From the NCBI GenBank assembly GCA_014529385.2, contig CM043967.1:7594501-7658500 (forward strand): a stretch of DNA of 64,000 nt, given 5' to 3'. Position 1 is the stretch's first letter. Each line of letters begins with the position of its first letter. The notes beneath the pieces were generated by a model, which did no database searches, was not told where the DNA came from, and saw only the letters and a list, made by a program, of their open reading frames with translations. Positions 21,964-32,024 of the stretch are shown piece after piece. The DNA comes from Adiantum capillus-veneris. Taxonomy: Eukaryota > Streptophyta > Polypodiopsida > Polypodiales > Pteridaceae. The position numbers and the translations under genes are program-made.

Positions 21964-23440
21964 TGTCACCAGCGTGTGACTACTATCTATCCTTTTTGTT
22001 GATTTCTTTCTTATTATCTATTTACTTTCACTTTTTGGAAACACCCCTCGGGAAATCTAACTGCCCTGCATTGCATAGCTAGTGTGGAACTGTCCAGAGG
22101 GAGTCCGGGCCTGAGGGCAAGAGAGCACTAAGGTTGGACAAGGACTATGGTTAGCCAAGTGGGGTCATTGACTAGCCAAAGTGGAATCCTTTGCTACAGA
22201 GGCTACATTTCAGTTTTGGATGTGGCCGCAGTGTACAAAGAGGGTCGGATGACCTAGAAAGATACAATGGCAGCATCTCCTAAAATTTAGGGAACTGCTA
22301 TTTTGGGACCTGAAAATGTCTTCGCGTCATTACGTGCAGTTTGACATGGGGATCATTTTGTTACTCTGTGGCCAAGTCAACAGAGGCTGCAGGTGAGATA
22401 TTTTTAGACCCGAGGGTCTAAAGCGGGAAAATGCACAAATGAGTGACACTTGGCACTTTGAGGCCAGTTTACTACTTATAGAGAAGGCAAAAACGTGATT
22501 TATAGTTGGGAGGCTCATTTTGCAAGTCTCTGTCACAGGTTAAGAGCTATGGAGTGCTTGCTTTCCCTCCTATGTACAGTGCGGTGCCAGGAGTGATGCC
22601 CTGCACGCTACGCACTGCCCTCTCTCTCCCCTTTGGCAGTATGTTATGCCCCTCTAGTGGGCTCTTCATTTGACCAATGTACAGTTGTGTGGGTTCATGC
22701 GCGATTGCCGAGGCAAGAGCCTCTTGCACAGGTACTGGATTAGCTAGCGGCTAATCCCCCCGCAGGTACAGGTGAATTCGGAGAGGTTTCACGCCAGAAA
22801 TCTCGTCCGATTCAAAGGGCAAGTAGCCCTACAGGTGCGGGAGCTCGAGGACTTGCTAGGGATGCGACCGGCACGCGGAACGGAGCCCGAAACAGTGAAT
22901 TACAGCCTGCTGTGTATTTTTGCAGGTTTAGGGTTTTGGCCCTAAACGGACCCTAATACCCCCAGGAGGTTCGGGGACGCAAGGGAACCGCTGTACAGGC
23001 GATCTGGCGCATTTTCAGGGCTGAAAACAGAGAATTCAGCGTGCTGCAGATTCTCGCCAGGTTTTGCAAAGTGCCCGTATGCTTCGGGAAAGTCGGTCAA
23101 TGCGTGGGAATACTGACCGTGAAGGGTTCTAGTACAGTTATGCTGCCGAAATCGGGCTGGAACAGTGGAAATTCAGCCGAGTTTGTGCGGGGCAGCTTGT
23201 AGGAACCACAGCGTTTATTCCCTCTTTTGAACAATAAAGAAATACCGAAAGGGGCGCCTAAGTTAGGGGCCAATCTGGTGTCTGTCTACTCATACAGGTG
23301 CAATCTAGCAGCCTGTATCCCTCTCCCCTTTGTTGTGTCTTGAAAGTACAGGTAAAATAGACGACTAATAATGGGTGAAAGCTAAATCAAGGTTGAAAGT
23401 AAAGTCTACCGCCCTTTTTGGATCAAACAGGCCGGTTTCA
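21964..23440 (+). repeat. 5' LTR of element 2 (family A, 1477 bp)
   Basis: TGTCACCAGCG at the start and GGTTTCA at the end, the same length as both LTRs of element 4. Palindromes at 22713-22727 and 22737-22757 are perfect. The shared block AATAAAGAAATACCGAAAGG is at 23233-23252. Confidence 0.93.
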
Positions 23441-23548
23441 TGGTTCCATCGACGGGATTAAATCACTTTTTCCCATAGAAGTGAGCCTTGGTCAGTTTTG
23501 GACTTGAAGACACAGGGGATCATAGACCAGACACAGGGAATTGCAATT

Positions 23549-25145
23549 ATGGCTGACAGACCAGATGATGTGACTGAAGAGGTTTCCTCTTCACAGGGTC
23601 AACAGACACATGAAGTGGGTGAGTCCTCAAGACCACCACAGACTGATGATGATATATTCAGGACCCAGTTGGCTACTGCTGTGGCTATGTTCACACAAGT
23701 AATGCAGAATCCGAGGTTTTTAGCCTTTCTGCAACCTCCTGTTCCGTCTCAGCAAGTTGGGTCACTGGATCATATTCAAAAGCCTGTTAAGGCTCGAGCA
23801 CAGGTGATTCATACCGCACAGTCAATGGAAACACCTGTACACTTGACGGAGAACATGCAGTCTCCACAACGTATGCCTAAGGTGCAAGAACAGGTGGCTG
23901 AGATGCCAGTTTTTCAAGCTGTACCAGTTCAGCCCGCCACCTTTCAACAGCCTATAGCTGGTTCTAATGGGCAGGGAAGCAACTTACAGGCTATGCAACA
24001 AGTCTTCCCACCACCTTCAGTACACCCTGGCTATTTTGGAGGTGGATCGGTATTCCAGAGCATGGTTGGTCATGCACCTGGAAATCAGTTTTATACGCCA
24101 GGAACAGTGTTTGCGGGTGCTCAAACGATGATGCCTAACCCCATGTACAGTGTCATGGGTATGCAACCAGGGTTTCAAAGCACTCAGGGACAATTTGGGA
24201 TGCCACAAGCAAATTTTGGTATGGCTGGAATTACAAATCAGCAGCCAAATATGGCATTTCCAGGTCAAGTTAATAGCGGCCAAGGAACACAGATGAACCC
24301 TAATAGTGTTCCCATGTTTCAGTCACTTCCATATGACAATTTAACGCCGCTGGAGAGGCCAACTCCGTACAAAGAAGGTGGCAAAGGAGTGTCATTCACG
24401 ACCTTTACAGGGTTTGATGACAGGAAGAAGGCTCTTTCATTCCTCCAGCAGTTTGATAAGGCCTATGCAGGGGGAAATTTTACAGAGGCTTCAAAGGTCC
24501 GCAAGGCAGCCACTTTCTTGACAGGGAATGCGGGACAATGGTGGACAACTTTATTGCTTCAAGGGCAAGCTCCGTCCACATGGATTTACTTCAAGTAGAT
24601 TTTTGCAGCAGCATGGTTATCTGATGATTTTGAAGCAGATGTCATGACAGAATGGCACCAGCTTAATGCTGCCACTTGCAGAAATCTGGATGATTACAAT
24701 CGGAAGTTTTGGAAAGCTCTACTTCCAGTAACTTCCTATAGGTTTGTGCCATTGACAGAACAGATTGAAAAATACTGTTGTGGCCTACCTAAAGGATTGA
24801 GAAAGTACTGCACGAAGACAAAAGTCACTACTTTGACGCAGCTCATCGAGGTAGCAAACACTGGCAATGGTTTGCTCAAGGGAGAAGATTGTGAATTTAA
24901 CACTGGCGTCAAGGCAGGATCAGGCAAGAAAAATTCAGCCAAGAAGCACGTTCCCAATGAGGCTCCTAAAGGGACTCAGGAGTCAGCCAACGCAGGGAAA
25001 GACAAAGCTACGGCTGAATCAGAAAAAGGACCAGCAAAGAAATGGAAAAGACGTTTTCCTCGCAAGTCAGAAGAGCAAAAGAAGGTTCTGAGGACAGAGA
25101 ACAAATGCTTTATATGTGAGCAGCCTGGCCACATTGCTTACAACA
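23549..25145 (+). pseudogene. gag of element 2, one stop, truncated
   Basis: Opens at M-A-D-R-P and follows the element 4 gag through the Gln/Pro/Gly/Met-rich N-terminal half and the Retrotrans_gag core (T-F-T-G-F-D-D, N-A-G-Q-W-W-T). The only in-frame stop before the break is CAG to TAG at 24596-24598. The frame then runs through the Lys-rich linker to C-F-I-C-E-Q-P-G-H of the knuckle and ends at 25145 where family-B LTR sequence begins. Confidence 0.9.
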
Positions 25146-25304
25146 TGTTAGGTGTAGCGGAATGAATGTTTGCGCTTTGCTCAAGATGAGTGCTCCGAAT
25201 TGTGCTCAAGGTTGCTTTTAGTTCTTATGGAAGGGAGAGCCTTCCGTTCTTAATGGAAAGTGCTATTATCACAACAAAGTGAATGGACACTGTGCGTGCA
25301 AGTG

Positions 25305-25355
<51 letters not shown>

Positions 25356-26447
25356 CGACACCAGAGACGTTGTAAAACCCTTCCTCGTCGGCGAGAGTGG
25401 TCTACTATTGATTGCACAATCTGGTACAAATGGTATGCATGAGACTGATGCAAGTCTAGGCTATGTCGACGATGACGACGGTGATGACGAAGTCGACCTA
25501 TGGGCTGAAATCTGCAATCTTTCTACTGCTATCCAAAAATGCTATGGGCTGAAATCTGCTAATCTTCTATTTGCTGAATTCTGACTCTATGTCGGTGACG
25601 ATGTCGATGACGACGATGCGACGACAACGCGCTGAAAACGCAGATGCTGAAATCTGCGTTTTCCGGGCTGAAACTGTAAACCTTGCGGAAACTGACCGTG
25701 CGGCGAGGAACTGCTGCGGAAAGGTGAGATCTGCGAGGTTCGGGACTTGATATGCGAAGTCTAACTGCCGAAAACTGAAAACGCTGGTCCTAGGGCTGAT
25801 TCTGTCGCGATAGATCTGCAAAACGCTGAGGTTGCTGGCAGATGCAAAAACGCTAGGGCTGAAAATGGTGTTTCTGTCGCCGCGGTTCTGCAAATGCGAA
25901 AACGCTAGGCTGATCTGCTGGGTTCTTGTCGCCGGGGATCTGCAAGGGCAAAACGCTGGCTGATCTGCGGAGTCTGGTCCAAAAACACTAGCCAAGCTGC
26001 TGAGGAGCAAAAACGCTAGAGTCCTGGGGTTCTGCTGGGGTTCTGTTGAGAAGGTGCCTGTTGAGCATGTGCTCCTGTTGTCTCTTCTGCCATTTAGTGC
26101 TAACTTGGGTTTGCTTATATATTTTCTTAGCAAAATTGCCCTGCCTACTTTTGTTGGAAAGTCACTTAAAAATAATAAGTGAAAAATACCAAAAATAGGG
26201 AAAATAGGCTAAATGCACTGGAAAATTTCCCTAACTGATTCTAATGGATTTTGATGGGAATTCTAATGATCATGCTATGTGCAACCAGAGGATATGCATC
26301 TACACTAAGTGATTGGGCATGCACTGTCTATGAATAGACTCACAAAAGTGCCAGATCACTTCTAAATTTAGATTGACTAGACTGACTGAACCCTGATCAT
26401 GCTGTAGCTTGTCCACGGACACATAGGGTTGGATGTGTCACGTGACA
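25146..26447 (-). repeat. Family-B LTR copy 2, complete (1302 bp)
   Basis: Begins TGTTAGGTG and ends CACGTGACA on this strand, so it has TG...CA ends. It is followed by the TAAAC duplication. It contains a GA microsatellite at 25308-25353 at a place where the other copies have short imperfect GA. Confidence 0.88.
25308..25353. repeat. (GA)23 microsatellite inside the family-B LTR
   Basis: Uninterrupted GA, 46 bases. The equivalent sites in the other family-B LTRs (around 21210-21237, 37616-37641 and 59798-59819) are short and impure, so the tract expanded after this copy arose or these ones lost it. Confidence 0.95.
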
Positions 26448-26452
26448 TAAAC

Positions 26453-28018
26453 GGGTTTGGGTTGCACTGTTGCCGGTCACTCTTACAGGTTTGTGCCATT
26501 GTTAGAACATATTGAGAAGTATTGTTGCGGATTGCCCAAGAAGATCAGGGACTACTGCGCAAAGACTACTGTCATGAATATGTTCCAGTTGATTGAGAAT
26601 GCAAGAGTGGCCAACAATTTGTCGAAGGGAGATGGATTTAATAACCGCAAGAAAGGGTCCCAGGGCAAACAATTTCCAGCCTAGGGCAATGTTTGCAGCA
26701 AAGCCTTCTGTGCCTCCCACAAAGAAGCCCTTTATTGAAGAAGCTGACACGTCAAAGGAGCAGTCTAAATCTTCTTCGGGACGAGAACAAGGACAAAAAA
26801 GACATTTTTCTAGCAAAACCTTTGAAGAAAGGAAAGCTCTTAGAGAGGCCAAGAAAGGCTACATTTTGCAGAAGTCACAGGATAAGGATAACAAGTCAGA
26901 TCATAGAGGGAAGAATCCAAAGCCAAGCGCAGGACTTGTCCCATATTTGGTTGTGACCAGGCAAACATAGATTCCACGGAACTGTGTAGAGCTTGAGGCA
27001 AAGTTAGAGACCAGACAATGCTGGTTTTCTTTGATCCAGGAGCCCCAACAAATTTTATATCACCAGAATTGGCATCAAAGCTGGGCATTCGTGCAGAGGA
27101 GATGGGTATGACAGGTCAAGCAGGTTTGGCATGCCCAGGTCATTCAGAGCATGTTACTCCCATTATGGGGAAGCTTCTTCCGCACATTCAGAGCTATGTG
27201 GATGTGGAAGAATTTCATTTTATGCCACTTGAGGGCTGTTTATTACAGATTAATTAACAGAAGCAGAAACAACTGGAACAGACTGGCCTTTAAGCTTTAC
27301 ATCAAGGAAATGAGTTTTTCCTCTATGTACAAGGGTAATCTTTTTGTTGTAAGCATCCACCATAGCATGCAACCTGTAACACCATGGGATACCCAATAAT
27401 ACATCAAAGAATCATCTTTCTGCGTACTTGATCTTTGCAAAAGAAGTACGTGAAGTTGTATCTAATTTGTCTACCTTAGATAAAGACATGTCAACTTTTT
27501 GGAGTGGTTTCAGTGATTGTTTTCGGTCTCTTTGCCGAGGGAGTTACCTCCTGAGAGAACTGAGGATCATACCATAGATCTTGTGCCAGGTTCTAGTCCA
27601 CCGAATAGACCGTCGTACAGGGTTAGTGCAGCCCAGCAGAAAGAGATTATGAGTCAGGTCAACGAGCTTTTAGCGTAGGGGCCTGTACTCCTAGTGCAAA
27701 AGAAGGATGGTTCATGGCGCATGTGCATTAACTATCGCGCCTTGAATAAAAATATCATCAAGAATAGGTTCCCCATACGAAGGATAGATGACATTCTTGA
27801 TCGGCTTGAGAGAGCGTCATTGTTTAGGTCTCTATGAGTTTCTTGTCATGCCATTTGGTCCCACAAATGCTCCTGCCACGTTTAATAGAATGATGGACAT
27901 AATTTTTAGTCCACATAGAAACTGTGTGAGTACTTCTTTGATGACATGATTGTCTCCTCAAAGTCCGAAGAGGAGCATAGGGATCACTCGACCACACTTT
28001 TCAATGAGCTACATAAGA
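26453..28018 (+). pseudogene. Element 3 gag end, protease and partial reverse transcriptase
   Basis: Gag resumes with R-F-V-P-L-L-E-H-I-E-K-Y-C-C-G-L-P, then a Lys-rich linker. The protease is at about 27018-27260 (F-F-D-P-G-A then F-I-S-P-E-L-A-S-K-L-G-I). After a broken stretch, RT text appears at 27690-27825 ([15 protein letters not shown]) and continues at 27829 ([10 protein letters not shown]) to F-F-D-D-M-I-V. About 100 bases of the RT palm between these parts are deleted. Several stops are present. The solo LTR at 28024 cuts the thumb region. Confidence 0.85.
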
Positions 28019-28023
28019 ACAGG

Positions 28024-29592
28024 TGTCACCAGGAGGTGAATTTTTCCTGTTGCCTTCCGTAAATAAGTACTAGATATTTTTGTTTATTTTTATTTTTACT
28101 TGTTTTCCCCGGAACCCTTGAAAAGGTGCAAGTGGACATTGCATGGCCAGTGGGAAACGGCTGCGGCCGAATAGGTTTCTCACAGCGGGAGTCTTGGTCG
28201 GTCAGTCTGGGACTGGTCGGGCCAGTTAGCACTGAATTCTGATGAGTATGGAAGCCTGTGCGCGCCAAATGAAGTCTGGGCCACTCGGAAAGTCACTTAT
28301 AACTTTATAAGTCAGTGGGAACTAGAGAATTAACTCAAAGGGGCAAACTGGACACTTGGCAGGAGGAGAGCTGCCTGCAGGACACCTCAGCTAGAGGAGG
28401 CGCCCAATATGAGAGAGGAGGCTGATTTGACTCATAAGTGACCTACAGTGTGTGTGTGAGTAGTGGGTGCAGGTCTACAGCTTTAATGGAAAGCTTGCCT
28501 TCTCCTCTGTCTCATGTAGCGCGATGATTTGCTCTCGTGCATCTCTCTCCCCCCTTTGGCACATATGGTAATGCCCCACTAGTTGGGCTACTCAGTTGAA
28601 CATGTACAGTTCTGGGGGTTTATGCACGTTTGCCAAGGCAAGAGCCTTCTGAACAGGAACCGGATTAGCTAATTGCTAATCCCCCACAGGTACGCACAGT
28701 TCCATCGCGAAAGATTGCGAGTTCGGAGAGTTTTCTCGCGTGAAAACTCGTCCAATTCACAGGGGAACTGTCCCATTGCGTGCGGGAGCCCTTGGGACAC
28801 GCGTAGACGTGTTCGCTCCGCTAAAAACGATCCGAAACAGCGAATTACAGCCTGCTGTGTTTTTCTGCAGGTTTAGGGTTTCGCACCTAAACTGCGTACC
28901 TGTGGGTTTCCCCCACAGGTACGCACAGTTCCATCGCGAAAGATTGCGAGTTCGGAGAGTTTTCTCGCGTGAAAACTCGTCCAATTCACAGGGGAACTGT
29001 CCCATTGCGTGCGGGAGCCCTTGGGACACGCGTAGGCGTGTTCGCTCCGCTAAAAACGATCCGAAACAGCGAATTACAGCCTGCTGTGTTTTTCTGCAGG
29101 TTTAGGGTTTCGCACCTAAACTGCAAGGGAACACCGGGGGAGCCTCGTGAGAGCCTTGGGATGCGTGTACAGGCTTTTGGGCACCCGGCAGTGAAAAACA
29201 GGGAATTACAGCCCGCTGAAATTCTGTGACAGCTCACCAGAAAGCTTCCAGATAGCGAGGGAATCCGTCCTAGACAGGTGCTTTTGACCTACAGGGGTTT
29301 TTGCGCCGTTATGTTGCCAAAATCAGGTCGAAAACCTGCGTTTTCACCCCTCGCCAGGTTTGGACAGCTTTGTGAAAGCTTGTGCGAAGTGGTCGGATCG
29401 TCTACTTTAATTTGAATAAAGAAATACCGAAAGGGGCGCCAGTCTTTGGGGCCTACAGGGTGTCGGTCTCGTGTGCGCAGTGACATTCTAGTCGCTGTAC
29501 GCAACTGTGTTCTCTTCCCTTCTCAGTGCTTTGTGTAAAGTTTACAGGTAATTGAAATAGTAGCGCCCTCTACGTTGTACGGGCCGGTTATA
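28024..29592 (+). repeat. Solo family-C LTR in element 3 pol
   Basis: TGTCACCAGGAGG to GGTTATA, flanked by the 5-bp duplication ACAGG (28019-28023 and 29593-29597). The RT frame is continuous across it, so it is a solo LTR left by LTR-LTR recombination. At 1569 bp it is longer than its relatives because of an internal duplication. Confidence 0.93.
28682..29124 (+). repeat. 214-bp tandem duplication inside the solo C LTR
   Basis: 28682-28895 is repeated at 28911-29124, separated by 15 bases that include an inverted GTACCTGTGGG. The copies are almost identical (AGACGTG against AGGCGTG is one difference). The duplicated part holds the GAATTACAGCCTGCTGTG block. Confidence 0.92.
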
Positions 29593-29597
29593 ACAGG

Positions 29598-31715
29598 CTA
29601 CTCATTAATGCGAAGAAGAGTGAATTCTTTCTGGAAGAGATTCACTTCCTTGGGCACATTGGTTCAAAGGATGCGGTACGCATGGATCCCGCCAAAGTGG
29701 AAGCAGTTAGGTCATGGACAGACTTAAAATCCGTACATGAACATTCGAAGCTTTCTAAGCTTATGTTCCTACTACAAGAGATTCATACGAAATTTTGTTG
29801 AGATGGCTTCTCCACTCCATGCACTACAAGGGAAAGGAGTTACTTTCAAGTGGACAACCAAGGAAATTTTAGCCTCCAAACACTTGAAAGAGAAGCTGAC
29901 ATCAAATCCGGTAATCATTTTGTTAGATCTTTTGAAACCTTTTGTGGTTCAGTGTGATGCATGTGGCCATAGTCTTGGTGCAGTTCTAATGCAGAATGGC
30001 TGAGTAGTCGCATATGAGAGTAAAATTCTTTTGAAAACCGAAAGGAACTTGCAAGTTAATAAGAAAGAATTGCTAGCAGTAATTCATGCTCTCACTAGTT
30101 GGAAACACTATCTGTCGCGATGTTTTCTCACACAAACGAAGTTGTCTGAGAAATACATGTGATGGGCAAACATCTTGTCAATGTTCCATTTTTAGATTGT
30201 GCTTGGCAAGGGAAAAAGAACGTGGTGGTTGATGCGTTGTCACAAAAGCCCCAAATTTCACAGTGTCAATTCCATACCATGTGAACTAGACGAAATGAAG
30301 ACAAAATATGCTGAAGATTTAGATTTTGCAAGGATCTATGATCAGCTTGATGGGCAACATCATGGGCACTATATGCTTAAGAATGACTTTCTCATGATAC
30401 ATGGAAAGTGATGCGTTACTAAACAGTTACGGCCAAAGGTTTTGATGGAAAGTCATGCTCCACCTTATGCTGGGCATCGTGGAATTGATGCGATAGTGAA
30501 AGGGGTTGAGGAATTCTTCTATTGGCCAGCTTTGCATCAAGATGTTGACACATTCGTAAGATCATGCTTAGTTTGCCAAAAAGTCAAATTTGATAGGCAA
30601 AAGTCACCGGGATTGTTGCAGCCATTGCCGGTCCCTGATAGGCCATGGGAAAGCATAGCGATGGACTTTATCTTTGATCTTCCAAGGACGCAAACATGCA
30701 ATGATGGGATTTGGACTATCATTTGTAGGTTCAGTAAGCAGGCCCATTTCATTCCTGTTAGGAAGAAGATAAAGCCTGAACACATGGTCAAGGTATTCAT
30801 GAGAAATATCTTTAAGTATCACGGGATGCCTCAGTCAATTGTCAGTGACGGGGATCCACGTATGACGAGTCTTTTATGGAAGGCATTGTTTGAGAATATG
30901 GGCACTACGCTAAAGTTTTCATCTTCGTTTCATCTGCAAACTGATGGACAGTAAGAAGAGGCAAATTCTACTATCCTGGATCTGCTCAAATGTTGTGTGT
31001 CAGAGCACAAGGCAACTTGGGAACACCATCTCCCATTGGTCGAATATGGTTACAATAACACTGTGCATACGTCCATAGGTAAGGCACCATTTGAGATAGT
31101 GGAAGGAGGGAAGAAAGTCCCGCCCATTTTGGAGACTAAGGACAAGATATTTGAGGCAGACAAGTATGTATAAGATATGGATGAAACATACAGGAAGATA
31201 AAGATTGCTCTTGAGAAGACTCAGGCTAAGCAAACGAAAGCTGCTGAATGCACCATTGTGAACTTGTATTTTCACTTGGTGATTGGGTCCTGTTGCGCTT
31301 TGAAAAGGCCAAGTTAAGGAAAAGGCAGGGCGAGGAAGGTTTGTTTCCTAAGCTCAATATGCGATATTATGGTCCTTTTACAGATTTCTGAAAAGATCAA
31401 CGATGTAGCTTACAGGTTGAAGCTAGCAGAAGGTTGGATAATACATTTCATGCCGTTGTTGGTGATGTGCCAGAGAATATGCTTGATGAGGAACAGCCCG
31501 AAGTGGAAGAATTGGATGAGATCCTTGTTTTTGAACAGATATTGGGACATAAGGAAAGGAAGGTTAGAGGAAAGGTTGCAAGACGCTACTTGGTGAAGTT
31601 CCATCCATTTGGCATCCAAAGATGGATAGTTTTTGAAGAGCCTGAATTGATTGATTCACCTCAGCTATCGCAACTGTATCTTGAAGCCTTTCAAATGGAA
31701 CCTACAATGACTTGA
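29598..31715 (+). pseudogene. Element 3 RT end, RNase H, integrase and chromodomain-like tail
   Basis: RT connection and RNase H text runs from 29598 (L-L-I-N-A-K-K-S-E-F-F) through C-D-A-C-G-H at about 29953. Integrase from 30440 shows H-A-P-P-Y-A-G-H-R-G, the C-L-V-C-Q pair, A-M-D-F at about 30660, V-S-D-G-D-P-R near 30840 and L-Q-T-D-G-Q before a stop at 30952. The tail ends with A-R-R-Y-L-V-K-F, like the family-A chromodomain, and a TGA at 31713. Stops include 30001, 30160, 30952 and 31171, plus frame changes; part of the RNase H is deleted near 30110. Confidence 0.87.
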
Positions 31716-32024
31716 TGTAGCCTTTTTGGACCAAGGTAAGAGCATGGTTCATGATGCTCAAGAGAGTAGTTAAGCAATTGTATCTACTCTTTCCATACAG
31801 AATTTAGCTATAGAAGTTTGTGCTTGAGAGTACACCAGAAGACTTCTATGCTTGATATATGTGTGGTAGCCAGGTTGGTGGGATTGTTTAACCGTCCAAC
31901 GTTACATTTGCGGAAGCATGTATATCTTGGATTCCCATCATAGAATATATATGATATCAAGAGATATCCGCATGTATTATTGGCATGAAAGCGATGTCGC
32001 TTGCAGTATTTCAAGGGTGGGGTG
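31716..32024 (+). other. Element 3 non-coding tail and polypurine tract
   Basis: 309 bases between the pol end and the 3' LTR with no coding potential. It ends in the purine run AAGGGTGGGGTG (32013-32024) directly before TGTCACC. Confidence 0.7.

Larger units (their letters stand above)
21964..25145 (+). mobile_element. Element 2: family-A chromovirus, 5' LTR and gag only
   Basis: The 5' LTR (21964-23440) and PBS (from 23441) are followed by gag from ATG 23549. The element ends abruptly inside the CCHC knuckle at 25145. There is no protease, pol or 3' LTR. It is closer to element 4 than element 1 is, with long stretches nearly identical, so it was a young insertion that was later cut. Confidence 0.88.
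21046..26447 (-). mobile_element. Family-B LTR structure inserted in element 3 gag
   Basis: TAAAC at 21041-21045 and at 26448-26452 is a clean 5-bp target duplication, and the gag text is continuous across it (E-E-Y before, a W-V-A-L-L-P-V-T equivalent after). Inside are a partial LTR (21046-21963), element 2 (21964-25145) and a whole LTR (25146-26447). Orientation is called minus because another family-B copy (58569-60812) has its PBS and PPT on that strand. The internal region of the B element is absent, and the element 2 to LTR junction at 25145/25146 is not explained by simple insertion. Confidence 0.75.
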
